DNA of 64,000 nucleotides from assembly GCA_963756525.1 (NCBI GenBank), contig CAVWNR010000009.1:124001-188000 (forward strand). Reading direction: 5' to 3'. The notes under the pieces were generated by a model. It saw only the letters and a program-made list of their open reading frames with translations. It ran no database searches and was not told the DNA's origin. This DNA is from CAVWNR01 sp963756525 (GTDB taxonomy: Bacteria > Actinomycetota > Actinomycetes > Mycobacteriales > Jatrophihabitantaceae). The position numbers and the translations under genes are program-made. Numbering within the stretch: the first letter of the stretch is position 1; each line of letters begins with the position of its first letter. This document shows positions 16,876-26,028 of this stretch, piece after piece.

Positions 16876-18246
16876 CTAGCCGGCGAGGCGGATCATCTTT
16901 TTGTTGACGAATTCGTCGGCGCCGAAGCGGCCGAGCTCGCGACCGAAGCCCGAGCGCTTGACGCCGCCGAAGGGCAGCTCGACGCCCTCCTGGCCGACGG
17001 CGTTCACGAACACCATCCCAGCTTCGATCTTGTCCGCGACCCGCAGCGCCTGCTCGGAATCGTCGGTGTAGACGTAGGAGCCCAGGCCGTAGGGTGTGTC
17101 GTTGGCCAGCGTGACGGCATCGTCCTCGTCCTTGACTCGGTATACCTGCGCGACCGGACCGAAGAACTCCTCTCGGTAGGCGTCCATGCCCGGCTTGATG
17201 TCGGTCAGCACGGTGCTGGAGTAGAAGTTGCCGTTGCGCTCGCCGCCCGCTACAAGCTTGGCACCCTGGTCGACCGCGCGCTTGACCTGCTCCTCGAGGT
17301 GGTCGCTGGCCGCCGTCGAGGACAACGGCCCGATCGTCGCATCCTGCGATTCGGGGTTCTCGGGCGTGACTTCGGTCAGCGCGGCGGTGAACTTCTCTAG
17401 GAACGGCTCGTAGAGCTCGTCGACGACGATGAACCGCTTCGCCGCGTTACAGGCCTGCCCGGTGTTCTCCAGCCGCGCCCCGACCGCTGCCTTGACCGCG
17501 CTGTCGAGGTTGTTGCTGTGCAGCAGCAGGAACGGATCCGATCCGCCGAGCTCGAGTACGACCTTCTTCAGGTTCCGGCCGGCGATCTCAGCCACCGCCT
17601 TCCCGGCCCGCTCCGAGCCGGTGAGCGAGACGCCCTGCACGCGCGAATCGGCGATCACGGTGGCGACCTGGCTGTTGGTCGCGTAGATGTTGATGTAGGC
17701 GCCCGGCGGGAACCCGGCCTGGTGAAAGATTTCCTCCATCGCCGCCGCCGATTCCGGGCACTGCGGTGCGTGCTTGAGCAGGATCGTGTTGCCGATCGCG
17801 AGGTTAGGCCCAGCAAACCGCGCCACCTGATAGTAGGGGTAGTTCCAGGGCATGATTCCCAGCAGCACGCCGACCGAGCTGCGGCGGATGAACGCCGACC
17901 CGTCGCCGCCGAACAGCTTGATCGGCTCGTCGGCCATGAACGAGGCTGCGTTGTCGGCATAGAACCGGTAGATCGCGGCGCTGAAGTCGACCTCGCTCAG
18001 CGCCTGCTTAATCGGCTTGCCCATCTCGCGCACGATGATCCCAGCGAGCCGCTCACGCTGTTCTGCATAGATCTCGGCGACCCGGCCTACCAGTGCGGCG
18101 CGCTCCGCCACGGTCGCGGTCCGGCTCCACTCCCGGTGCGCGTCGTCGGCCCTCCCGATCGCGACGGTCAGATCCTCGTCGCTGATCGTCGGGTATTCCC
18201 TGACCGTATCTCCGGTCGCCGGATTGACAACCGCGTAGTCAGCCAT
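16876..18246 (-). CDS. NAD(P)-dependent succinate-semialdehyde-type dehydrogenase (ALDH)
   Basis: About 456 residues, the length of mycobacterial GabD1-type enzymes. ALDH landmarks: oxyanion Asn region IMPWNYPYYQVARF, cofactor loop LTGSERAGK, general base in VLELGGSDPFLLL, catalytic Cys in NTGQACNAAKRF, and C-terminal LPFGGVKRSGFGRELG. It oxidises a semialdehyde, probably succinic semialdehyde, to the acid. ATG 18246 starts at the family N-terminus (MADYAVVNPATG). With the permease (342 bp upstream) and amine oxidase it suggests uptake and oxidation of an amine such as GABA or putrescine-derived aldehydes. Exact substrate not provable here. Confidence 0.92.
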   Translation of the reverse strand: MADYAVVNPATGDTVREYPTISDEDLTVAIGRADDAHREWSRTATVAERAALVGRVAEIYAEQRERLAGIIVREMGKPIKQALSEVDFSAAIYRFYADNAASFMADEPIKLFGGDGSAFIRRSSVGVLLGIMPWNYPYYQVARFAGPNLAIGNTILLKHAPQCPESAAAMEEIFHQAGFPPGAYINIYATNSQVATVIADSRVQGVSLTGSERAGKAVAEIAGRNLKKVVLELGGSDPFLLLHSNNLDSAVKAAVGARLENTGQACNAAKRFIVVDELYEPFLEKFTAALTEVTPENPESQDATIGPLSSTAASDHLEEQVKRAVDQGAKLVAGGERNGNFYSSTVLTDIKPGMDAYREEFFGPVAQVYRVKDEDDAVTLANDTPYGLGSYVYTDDSEQALRVADKIEAGMVFVNAVGQEGVELPFGGVKRSGFGRELGRFGADEFVNKKMIRLAG

Positions 18247-18588
18247 GCGCCCCCTCTCCGCTTCTCCGGCTTCTCCGGCCCGCAATCACCACTACGGCGG
18301 CTGTCTCGCTGCCTCCGTGGCGAGGATAGCTCCCCTTGTGCGGCACGTCTCTCCGGCGCCGCTGCTCTGCGTCCCGGCAGGTACCCCAACATCCCCGCGG
18401 TTGCCGCACACTTCTACACCGACATGGATGCCCTTGCCTGCCTTCCTTTACCGGCTCGGTGTGCTGCCGCACGCGATCCAGCCCGCCGGCAGACCAGGGC
18501 ATCCGCTGCGGGACGCTGGCCGAGCATGCGTCGTGGGGGGCCCGATAGGGGACTCGGCGCCCGCCGCGTGGCGTGCTGGGCCGTCGGG

Positions 18589-20205
18589 TTAGGGCAGGGG
18601 TGGCGTGGACTGGACGGGGTTGCCCTCGTTGTCCGGGACGAGGATGGGGGTGGTCTTGTTGAGGGTCTCCCCGTTGAAGTATGCGGGTCGAAGAGCCCGC
18701 CAGATGAGCATGAGGATGACGCCGACGATCAGGCAGCCGATGCCGGTCCAGAACGTGCCGCCGACGCCGAAGAAGTGGGTGGTGCTGTTGGCCGGTGTCC
18801 AGTAGTAGAAGCACGCTTTGACGAACATCAAGCTGAGCGCGACCGCGCCGAGGAAGGGCAGCAGCCCGGCGCCGAAGAAGGTGCGGGCGTCGGTGAACAG
18901 CCGGCGGCGGTACCACCAGACGCAGGCGTAGCCGGTCATCGCGTAGTAGAAGGCGATGGGGAAGCCGATCGCGGCGATGAGGTCCAGTAGCAGCTTCGGG
19001 CTGGCGGCGGTGAGCGCAACGTAGAAGACGATGGAGATTATCGCCATGCCGACGGTGGACCAGGTGGGGGTGAGGAACCGGGGATGAATTCGGGCGAAGG
19101 GCTCGGGGATGGCCTTGTACACGGCCATGGACAGCGTCGTACGGGCGGTGGGCAGGATGGTGGTGAGGGTGCTGGCCATCGCCGAGGTGAGCACCATGAG
19201 GAGCAGCAGCTTGGCGAGCAGGTTGCCTGCGGTGCCGGTACCGAACACCGCGGTGCCGAGCACGGACAGCACGTCGCCGGCGTTGGCTGGGTTGGTCAGG
19301 CCGATGCCGTGCGAGCCCAGGCCGGAGAACGCTTGCGCCGCGGCGGCGACGATCACGAAGGTGAACAGCAGGATGACGGTGGCGAGCACGACGGCGCGGC
19401 CAGGCGTCTTGTCCTTGTCTTTGGTCTCCTCGTTGACCGAGGCCGCGGTGTCCCAGCCCCAATAGATAAACACGGCCAGCAGCATCCCGGTGCTGAGCGC
19501 GGAGAAGGAGTTGGCGCCGAAGGGGTTGAACCAGCCGAGAGCCACGTGGTGGGGCCCCGCGCCGAAGGTGTGCGCCTTAATGTCGGCCGGGTCGGCCGCG
19601 GGCGCGGTCCCGGCGTAGACCTTGACCAGTGCTACCACGCTCGCAACCACGAGCATGACGATCTCGATGACGAGCAGGCCGTATTGGACGATGGCGCTGA
19701 TTTCGATGCCGATGTAGCAGATCGCGCACATCACGATGATCCACGCGACCCCGGCCAAGGTGGTCCAGTTCGTGCTCGCTGCCAGGGTGTGCGCGCCGAA
19801 CAGGTCATACATGTACGAGCCGGCGATCGCGGCCAGGTTCGACATGACGATGACGTCGGCGACGAAGATGCCCCAGCCGCCCATCCAGCCGGTCTGCGGG
19901 CCGAACGTCTTGGCCGCCCAGGTGAACGTGGTACCGCAGTCGGGCATCTCCTTGTTCAGCCGCGCATAGCCCTGGGCCACGAACAGCATCGGCACGAAGG
20001 CCAGCAAGAAGATGCCCGGCGCGTGGAAACCCATCCCGGTGACCGCCACCACCAGCCCCAGCGCCGCGGCCAGCGAGTACGCCGGCGCGGTGGAGCTGAC
20101 CGCGATGACGGTGGAGGAGACCAGGCCCAGCGCGCCGCCCTTGAGCCCCTTGTCCTCCCCGCCGCTGGCGCCGTCGGTGGTGGGCGGCTGCGCGGTGGCG
20201 GTCAC
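18589..20205 (-). CDS. APC-family amino acid/amine permease
   Basis: About 538 residues with 12 hydrophobic helices. The first helices carry the APC motif VSSTVIAVSSTAPAYSLAAA, and GTTFTWAAKTFGPQTGWMGG follows in helix 3. IYWGWDTAASVNEETKDK is the usual loop after helix 6. The family exchanges or imports amino acids and amines with protons. Its place between an amine oxidase and an SSADH-like dehydrogenase makes GABA, putrescine or a related amine a reasonable cargo. A hydrophilic N-terminus of ~25 residues precedes helix 1. It may be transcribed separately, since the amine oxidase has its own terminator. Confidence 0.92.
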   Translation of the reverse strand: MTATAQPPTTDGASGGEDKGLKGGALGLVSSTVIAVSSTAPAYSLAAALGLVVAVTGMGFHAPGIFLLAFVPMLFVAQGYARLNKEMPDCGTTFTWAAKTFGPQTGWMGGWGIFVADVIVMSNLAAIAGSYMYDLFGAHTLAASTNWTTLAGVAWIIVMCAICYIGIEISAIVQYGLLVIEIVMLVVASVVALVKVYAGTAPAADPADIKAHTFGAGPHHVALGWFNPFGANSFSALSTGMLLAVFIYWGWDTAASVNEETKDKDKTPGRAVVLATVILLFTFVIVAAAAQAFSGLGSHGIGLTNPANAGDVLSVLGTAVFGTGTAGNLLAKLLLLMVLTSAMASTLTTILPTARTTLSMAVYKAIPEPFARIHPRFLTPTWSTVGMAIISIVFYVALTAASPKLLLDLIAAIGFPIAFYYAMTGYACVWWYRRRLFTDARTFFGAGLLPFLGAVALSLMFVKACFYYWTPANSTTHFFGVGGTFWTGIGCLIVGVILMLIWRALRPAYFNGETLNKTTPILVPDNEGNPVQSTPPLP

Positions 20206-20360
20206 CGGCGGGCCGCCGAACCCGGTTGTGCCAGGACCGGACCCGACGCCGGGTGGCTGGTGCGGCCCGCGTCTGTCGGGTCGAGCGGTGTCATCGTCAC
20301 GCTCACTTCCTCCGGGCGGCGCCCGCTGGCGCAGGCGGGCCGTCCACAGCGTTTATCCCA

Positions 20361-20399
20361 GCACCGGTTGCCCCGCGCAAGGCCCCGCGGTACCGGTGC
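20361..20399 (-). terminator. Hairpin terminator after the amine oxidase gene
   Basis: Perfect 8-bp arms GCACCGGT / ACCGGTGC, 23 nt apart with further pairing potential inside, beginning 3 nt after the amine oxidase stop codon. Confidence 0.65.
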
Positions 20400-20402
20400 C
20401 GG

Positions 20403-22340
20403 TTAGCAGTGCTGCTGGCCGGGAGGCAGATCCAGCGCCGGGTTGCGGTCGAAGAAGCCGAAGGGTTTGAGCTGGAAGGACACCACATCCGCGGGCATGA
20501 CCGGCCAGTCCTCCGGTCGGGTGATGTGGTGGATGCCGAACACGTACCACAGCACCACGTCGGTGTTCTGGATCGGGCGGTCGGCCGCGGTCCACACCGG
20601 CAGCCCGTCGTCGTGGATGCTCTGGTTGACGAACTCGCCGCATGGCCAGCGTTCCTGCGGCGCGTACGGGGTGACCCACAGGGTGTGCCCGAGGACCTGC
20701 GCACGCTGGAAGACCGGCGAGCCCGCATCGAGCATCGCGGGGAAGGCCCCGGTCGGCACCAGCTTGTAGGCGACCGGATCGCCCATCGCGTTGGTGGAGT
20801 TCTCGTTCACCACCTGCCATGAGCGTTGGGTCTGCCAGCTGTAGTCCTGCTTGCCCTCGGACTCGGTCCGCAGCGGCGTGCACGTCGAGCGAAGGCCGAG
20901 CCCGTAGGGGTTGTCCGGACTGATCGGGTCAGCGCGGGACTCGCACATGTACACCGTGTTGGCGCTGCCGTCGACGCTGAGATCCAGCCGGGCGACGACG
21001 AAATGCTGGTGAAAGGGCGCATAGGTGCGCTCGTCGACAAGCGTCCCGTGCGGGGCTGCTTGGCCCTGCTCCAGGTGGGAGACCACCATGATCCCGGTGG
21101 CGCGGATCTCGCATTCGATGGTGCCGTCCAGGTAGAACGACCAGTAGACCAGGTACTCGTAGTTGGCGACGGTGGCGTGGCAGGAGAGCACAAGCCGGCG
21201 TGAGCGGCGGACCTCCGTGCCGGCGCGCGCGTCGACGTGCTTCCACAGCACCCGGTCGTCTTCCTCGTGGATGCAGATGGCGTTGGTGATGGTGTACGGC
21301 TCGCCGTGGCTGTCGTGCAGCACGGCGTCCAGGTAGCGGATCTCGCCGAGACAGTCGCAACCGCGCTCCAGCGAGGTGGTCATGAACCCCAACCCCCATT
21401 CGCCGACGTCGAACGCGGTGCGGCGCAGGTGATCGGTGGACGGGTCGCGGTAAGGGACGATCATCTCGGCCAGCGAGAGGCGGTCGGCGATCGGGCGCTC
21501 GCGGCCGCCGTCAGTGTAAGTGACCGCGTGCAGCACCATGCCTTCGCGGTAGTTGAACCCCACCCGAAGCTTCCAGTTCTGCCACCGCACCGCATTGCCG
21601 TCGAGATCGAACGACACGCCGCCCGGCTGGGTGATCTCCAGCGGCGCCAGACCCGCACGCGGCCGCAGGTCCGGCACCAGACCGGGCACGTACTCGCCCA
21701 TCACGCTCGGCGCCTCGGCGACCTGGAAGCTGTCCTCGATGTCCAGCAGCGCCATCGCGTTGACGTCCACGACGCAGTGCAGACCGTTGACCGGATTGGC
21801 GTAGGGGTTGGACCCCTCGGCGCGGCGGAACCAGATGTCGGTCCAGCCGACGCGCCGGCCCCGATAGCTGTCCGGGATGAGGGAGCCGCCGAACGTCCAG
21901 GTGTCGAAAAGCACCGTGTCCAGGTCGGTGATCCCCCGCTCGGCCAGCGCTTGGACGACCCGCGGCTCGCGGCGCAGCAGCTCGTCGCACTCCTGCCACT
22001 CGTCGATGGTCATGTTCGGCTGCACACCCGGCCGGTGCGCGAAGTCCACCACCACCCCGCCGGTGAGGGACACGACCGCCACATACACCTGGCCGTCGTC
22101 GCGGTCGAAACACACCGCCCGCGCGCGGCGCTCTACGACGTCGCCCGGCTGGTAGCCGCGCATGACATCCTTGGCCGGCTCGACCAGCTCAATCGAGGCG
22201 AAGCGCCACCGATCCGTGACCTGCCGGTCCTGGCGCAGCAGCGCAACCGCCCGGCGGAACTCGGCCGCGCTCAGCGGATCCAGCGGATGCGGCGGGGCGG
22301 CGCCGGACTCGGTCCGGCCGCCCGGGCGTGGCGAGCTCAT
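20403..22340 (-). CDS. Copper-containing primary amine oxidase
   Basis: About 645 residues, normal for bacterial copper amine oxidases. The TPQ precursor tyrosine lies in TVANYEYLVYW (consensus N-Y-D/E-Y). Copper ligands are the paired His in PFHQHFVVARLD and the late His in FGIHHITRPEDWPVMP. The active-site Asp region FDVGEWGLGFMTTSLERGCD is also present. The enzyme oxidises primary amines to aldehydes with release of NH3 and H2O2. No signal peptide is seen, so it is probably cytosolic, as in Arthrobacter enzymes. ATG 22340 follows a GGAGG site. It heads an amine-catabolism cluster with the permease and semialdehyde dehydrogenase. Confidence 0.95.
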   Translation of the reverse strand: MSSPRPGGRTESGAAPPHPLDPLSAAEFRRAVALLRQDRQVTDRWRFASIELVEPAKDVMRGYQPGDVVERRARAVCFDRDDGQVYVAVVSLTGGVVVDFAHRPGVQPNMTIDEWQECDELLRREPRVVQALAERGITDLDTVLFDTWTFGGSLIPDSYRGRRVGWTDIWFRRAEGSNPYANPVNGLHCVVDVNAMALLDIEDSFQVAEAPSVMGEYVPGLVPDLRPRAGLAPLEITQPGGVSFDLDGNAVRWQNWKLRVGFNYREGMVLHAVTYTDGGRERPIADRLSLAEMIVPYRDPSTDHLRRTAFDVGEWGLGFMTTSLERGCDCLGEIRYLDAVLHDSHGEPYTITNAICIHEEDDRVLWKHVDARAGTEVRRSRRLVLSCHATVANYEYLVYWSFYLDGTIECEIRATGIMVVSHLEQGQAAPHGTLVDERTYAPFHQHFVVARLDLSVDGSANTVYMCESRADPISPDNPYGLGLRSTCTPLRTESEGKQDYSWQTQRSWQVVNENSTNAMGDPVAYKLVPTGAFPAMLDAGSPVFQRAQVLGHTLWVTPYAPQERWPCGEFVNQSIHDDGLPVWTAADRPIQNTDVVLWYVFGIHHITRPEDWPVMPADVVSFQLKPFGFFDRNPALDLPPGQQHC

Positions 22341-22666
22341 CTTCGCCTCCCTGTCCGTGCCGACCCCCGCCAGCGAGCGTCGGCCCCGGGCCGGGCCGTC
22401 CGGTGGGGCCGTTGGGTGCATGGTTTCGCCGGGCGCAGCCCGGGTCAAGATGCGCCGCCCGCAACCACGGACGAACAACGCCGACTGCCGGCAAGCACCG
22501 ACGGACGATCGCGGTCGACCCGACGGCGCAGACTCGCGCGGGAACAGGGCGGCTGCAACCAGCTCCGACCGGCGAAACCCATGATGTCCATTCAGCGGAA
22601 CTGTGGATCAACCCGGGGCGGAGCAGCTCTCACGTTGTACGCGTCGGCATTCCGCGCCGCGGGCGG
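22341..22666. other. Intergenic, no gene recognised
   Basis: Upstream region of the amine oxidase. No ORF with motifs. A dispersed repeat begins at 22667. Confidence 0.4.
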
Positions 22667-22724
22667 ACAACTGCGACGGTCCGCCGTCCGGCGTAGGACG
22701 TGGCACGTCACCTTGATCATGTCC
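22667..22724. repeat. Dispersed repeat, copy 1 (partner 40551-40609)
   Basis: About 58 nt shared with 40551-40609 in the same orientation at roughly 75-80% identity. The identical blocks are ACGGTCCGCCGTCC and CTTGATCATGTCC. Non-coding in both places. Probably ends or remnants of the same mobile element. Confidence 0.65.
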
Positions 22725-22748
22725 AGGGGGTCTTTCGGGACAGCCCGC

Positions 22749-22802
22749 TCAGCCGAGCCGCAGTAGGAGCAGCGCCAGCTTCTCCGGGCCGATGTCGAAC
22801 AT
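22749..22802 (-). pseudogene. TatA/TatB N-terminal relic
   Basis: ATG 22802 reads MFDIGPEKLALLLLRLG then stops. This is the start of twin-arginine translocase TatA/B proteins (MFDIGPEKL), cut off within the membrane helix. The next bases run into the dispersed repeat at 22667-22724. Either an insertion truncated the gene or a small copy was left behind. Confidence 0.55.
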
Positions 22803-23116
22803 GCCGCCAGGATAGGTTGCCGGCGTGGCAGACGGCGCCGATCGTGTCGGCCAGGCCCGGTGGGAGCGCGCCGTCCCCGGTCGCGCCGGCAGCGCGGGCG
22901 GGGACGGTCGACCGACGTCCGCGATACTCACCCAGCGTCCGGCCGGATCCCCGGCACCGGCGCATTTGCGCCGGGTGTCTCCGGTGCTACGCCGGCCCGC
23001 TGCGTCGGCCTGCTGCGTCGGCCTGCTATGTCGGCCGGGTGCGGCCGTGACGCGGCGGGCGGTCTTTCACCGTGCCGTCGCGCCTGCTACAAACCGGGTA
23101 AGGACAGGAGGTTGCC

Positions 23117-23554
23117 GTGGATGCGGAGACCGTCGACCGGAACTACGCCCAGCTGCAGCAGCAGGGGCAGCAGACCGCGCAGTTAGTGCAGACCCTCGCC
23201 GGGAAGCTGCAGGCCGCGGCGGCTGGTGGGGACCAGAACGCGCGTGAGTGGCTGCTCGACCTGAAGGAGATCGCGCTGGGGGTGCAGGCCGAGGAGAACC
23301 AGACCGCTGTACTGCTGCAGGCCATTCACGCCATGGTCGACAACCACGTGCAGCAAACGGCGGCGGCACCGGCGCAGTCCTCGCCGGCCCAGTACCCCCA
23401 GCCGCAATATGTGCAGCCGCAGTACCCGGCCGGCTACCCCACCGGTGGCGGCATGCTGCAGCGCTTGCTCGGCGGCGGGTTCGGCCGGGCGATGGTCACC
23501 GGCGCCGGGTTCGGCATCGGTGACAACCTGATCCAGAATCTGTTCGCCCGGTAA
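23117..23554 (+). CDS. Hypothetical protein with helical N-terminus and Gly-rich tail
   Basis: About 145 residues. GTG 23117 sits after AGGAGG at good spacing. The first ~75 residues are helical and Gln-rich (NYAQLQQQGQQTAQLVQTLA; LQAIHAMVDNHVQQT). A Pro/Gln/Tyr linker (PQPQYVQPQYPAGYP) follows, and the tail is glycine-rich (LLGGGFGRAMVTGAGFGIG), like a membrane-associating segment. The family is not recognised. It lies 30 bp before a truncated VWA gene and may have been co-transcribed with it. Confidence 0.7.
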   Translation: MDAETVDRNYAQLQQQGQQTAQLVQTLAGKLQAAAAGGDQNAREWLLDLKEIALGVQAEENQTAVLLQAIHAMVDNHVQQTAAAPAQSSPAQYPQPQYVQPQYPAGYPTGGGMLQRLLGGGFGRAMVTGAGFGIGDNLIQNLFAR

Positions 23555-23583
23555 CCCGCGAGCCCCGCGGATTGGCGGAACGC

Positions 23584-24045
23584 ATGAAATTTGCGTCGCC
23601 CGGTTGGCTGGCCATCCTTATACCTGTCGCGCTGCTGCTCGCCGGGTATCTGCTGGTGCAGCTGCGCCGGCACCGGTACGCGGCCCGGTTCACCAACGTC
23701 GCGCTGCTGAGCAGCGTGGCGCCGCGCCGGCCGGGCTGGCGGCGGCACCTCACGTTCGCGCTGCTGACCGGCGCTCTGGTCGCGCTCACCCTGGGCACAG
23801 CGCAGCCGAGCTTCGCGGTCCGGGTGCCCAGGCAGCGGGCGGTGGTGATGCTGGCGATCGACGTGTCGCCGTCGATGGTGGCCACCGACGTCCTGCCGAC
23901 CCGGCTGGCCGCATCGAAGGCCGGGGCGAAGCTGTTCGCCGCACAGTTGCCCGCGCCGATCAACCTCGGGCTGGTCAAGTTCGGCGGCCAGGCCAGCGTC
24001 GTGATGCCGCCGACCCTGGACCGGGCAGCCGGCACCTGCCCTTGA
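23584..24045 (+). pseudogene. BatA-like VWA-domain membrane protein, C-terminally truncated
   Basis: ATG 23584 opens MKFASPGWLAILIPVALLLA, the first helix of BatA/VWA membrane proteins, then a second helix (LTFALLTGALVALTLG) and the start of a von Willebrand A domain with the MIDAS motif DVSPSMVATD. It ends after LGLVKFGGQASVVMPPTLDR at about 153 residues, whereas homologues run to ~310-330 with the rest of the VWA fold and a last helix. The DxSxS site is kept but the later Thr and Asp MIDAS residues are lost, so metal binding is unlikely. A terminator hairpin follows 33 nt later. Confidence 0.75.
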
Positions 24046-24077
24046 CTGCCAATTGCACCGGCGACCAAGTCAGCACC

Positions 24078-24112
24078 GACCCCGCTCCCGCCGGCGCGGC
24101 GGGGTCGGGGTC
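24078..24112. terminator. Bidirectional hairpin between convergent genes
   Basis: Outer arms GACCCCG / CGGGGTC and inner arms CCCGCCG / CGGCGGG around a GCG loop. The hairpin lies between the truncated VWA gene (+) and the secreted protein gene (-), so it can serve both. Confidence 0.75.
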
Positions 24113-24116
24113 GCGG

Positions 24117-25163
24117 TCATGACGTCGGTGGGACGGCCGCCTGCTCCGCGGGCGTCATCTCCCGCATCCGGCCGCGGGGGGTCCAGTCGAACGAGCCGGT
24201 GGCGTTCGGTGCTGGTGTCGCGAAGGTGACGCCGGTCAGCGTCCACGAGTTGTTGCCGATTTGGACGCGGAGGTCGCCGGTGACCTGCTGCGCTGGGATC
24301 TGCGCTTCGATCCAGCCGACGTGTCCCGGCTCGATATCGACACCGTTGGTGACAGTCTCTGCGTGGCTGGTGCCCCATTCGTGGTCGAAGGTGACCTTGA
24401 CCTCCACCTTGACCACCTTCTCCACGTCGATGTCGACCGGGGAGTATGAGCCGCCGATCTTGTAGCTGGTGCCGGACTCCCATTCCTGGGTCCAGGAGTG
24501 CTCGCTCGGCCCGCTGGTGTAGTTGTACTGGGCGTCGCCGAGCGGCTGGTAGGGCATGGTCACCTGTTCGAGCTGCTTGGGTGGTTGGGCGAACCTGCAG
24601 AGCAGATTGGGGTTGTCCGGGTGGCACAGCAGCTGCATCAGCTGGGCCTGCTGCTGGCCGTCGCTGGCCGGGACCACGGTATCGTGCGGGGTGGCGGCGA
24701 TGACCTGGGCAAACGTCGCGCTGTGTGCACAGGCCCAGCCGCCGGCATCGCTGGTGCAGTTGAAGTCGGTCTGATGGAAGGGCCAGCCCTTGCCGTTGTT
24801 GTAGGCCATCACGTGCACGGCCGGGCCGCCGGCGCCGATGGTGTAGTCGATCCACGCCTGGTTGGGGTTGATGACGCCGGCCGGGCCGTTGTACTGGAAC
24901 CCCAGGTCCCAGGCGAACTCCTGGCCGGGCTGGATGATCTGGCCGGGGTAGGGGAACCGGTCCTGGAACGTCCAGCTCCAGTTCTGGTCGCCAATCACCC
25001 GGACCTGGGTGGTGACCAGGGGGTACGGGGTCAGGTTCCGGATGGTGAAGGTGTCCGGCTTGTCGTTTCCGGCCGAGGCCACAGCGGGCACCGCGATCAT
25101 GCCGGCCGCGGCCAGGGTGAGCGCGGCCAGGGCTGCCCCGGCACGTCGAATCCACGTGGTCAT
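24117..25163 (-). CDS. Secreted aerolysin/ETX-like protein, member 2
   Basis: About 348 residues. ATG 25163 follows GGAGGTG. Signal peptide with RR then a long Ala/Leu core ending AVASA. N-terminal module: FTIRNLTPYPLV, PGQIIQPGQEFAWDL, AWIDYTIG. Middle region with Cys residues (QLLCHPDNPNLLCRF), then a hairpin-like stretch VVKVEVKVTFDHEWGTSHAE and VGWIEAQIPAQQVTGDLRVQ, matching the other members. C-terminus GRMREMTPAEQ. Its start lies 4 nt after the upstream lipoprotein gene, whose stop codon is inside this gene's ribosome-binding site, so the two are translationally coupled. A pore-forming or cell-surface role is inferred. Confidence 0.7.
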   Translation of the reverse strand: MTTWIRRAGAALAALTLAAAGMIAVPAVASAGNDKPDTFTIRNLTPYPLVTTQVRVIGDQNWSWTFQDRFPYPGQIIQPGQEFAWDLGFQYNGPAGVINPNQAWIDYTIGAGGPAVHVMAYNNGKGWPFHQTDFNCTSDAGGWACAHSATFAQVIAATPHDTVVPASDGQQQAQLMQLLCHPDNPNLLCRFAQPPKQLEQVTMPYQPLGDAQYNYTSGPSEHSWTQEWESGTSYKIGGSYSPVDIDVEKVVKVEVKVTFDHEWGTSHAETVTNGVDIEPGHVGWIEAQIPAQQVTGDLRVQIGNNSWTLTGVTFATPAPNATGSFDWTPRGRMREMTPAEQAAVPPTS

Positions 25164-25167
25164 CACG

Positions 25168-26028
25168 TCACCTCCGGTGCTTTCGAGCCAGTGCCCGCGC
25201 CGCACAACCGGCCTTCTCGGCAGCGGTCATCGGGCGGGACACGAACGCGACCGAACCTTGCGCGGTCGGCGAGGTGTCCGGCGCGTCGAAAATGACATCC
25301 ACCAGCTGGTAGGCGTTCCACTCCGGGCTCGTTTGGCGGATGAACAACTCCCCGGTGGCCCGCACGATCGGCGCGGCGCGGTAGACGTAGCCGACCGAAT
25401 ATGCGGGCAGGTGCATCCGGTCTTCGACCTTCGTGGTTTGGCTGCTGGCCCAGGTGACGCCGAAGGAGCCTTCGACCGCCTGCTTGACCACCGCCCCGAG
25501 CTCCACCGACACGCTGCCGCCGAGGGTGTTGCTCACCTCGGTGGTGTCGGACACCTCCACGGTCTCGAAGCCCTCAGGTTCGCAGACCTGGTACGGCCTG
25601 GCCAGCCTCTTCGTCGGGGCGGGCATGCGCTGCAGCGGCCCGGTGGGGGTGAAGATGCACGTGACGCCGGCGACGGGGGTGTCGCAGTTGGTTTTCACCA
25701 GGTCCGTCTGGCGGGCCCGGTCCGATGCCGGAATGACTTGGACCTGGTTATTATCGGCTGCCGCTCCGGCCCGCGCCGCTTGCCGGACCGCGCCGAGCTT
25801 GCCGGGTGCGGCAGCAGGCTTCAGCCCGCGGGCAAGGCTGGATCCATCGTGGTTTGCGCCGGAGCCGCGAGGGGCCACGGACGTGCCGGTGGTCCGGCTG
25901 TGACCGCTATCGGTGCAGCCGGCGACAACGAGCGCAACCGCGGCCGACACTGCGGCGACCGCGGTTGCCCCCGATCCGCGGCCGCCGCGGCGCCGCGGGC
26001 GGACCTCGACAATCGACTTGACGTCCAT
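25168..26028 (-). CDS. Lipoprotein with aerolysin/ETX-like module, member 3
   Basis: About 286 residues. ATG 26028 follows GCAGGAGGC. A lipobox VVAGC near residue 37 predicts a surface lipoprotein. A low-complexity linker leads to a Cys-containing region (TNCDTPVAGVTCIFTP), then the Ser/Thr-Val stretch VEVSDTTEVSNTLGGSVSVE and SFGVTWASSQTTKVEDRMHL, YSVGYVYRAA, ATGELFIRQ, which lines up with members 1 and 2. C-terminus SRPMTAAEKAGCA. The N-terminal module of the others is missing. Leader and first codons are duplicated in inverted orientation in front of the gene at 26448. Operon partner of 24117-25163. Confidence 0.7.
   Translation of the reverse strand: MDVKSIVEVRPRRRGGRGSGATAVAAVSAAVALVVAGCTDSGHSRTTGTSVAPRGSGANHDGSSLARGLKPAAAPGKLGAVRQAARAGAAADNNQVQVIPASDRARQTDLVKTNCDTPVAGVTCIFTPTGPLQRMPAPTKRLARPYQVCEPEGFETVEVSDTTEVSNTLGGSVSVELGAVVKQAVEGSFGVTWASSQTTKVEDRMHLPAYSVGYVYRAAPIVRATGELFIRQTSPEWNAYQLVDVIFDAPDTSPTAQGSVAFVSRPMTAAEKAGCAARALARKHRR

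Noticed and set aside
18541..18563. CCGATAGGGGACTCGGCGCC, similar to the dyad motif
   Set aside because: Plus orientation with no downstream gene (it is at the 3' end of the permease), and the dyad arms are broken.
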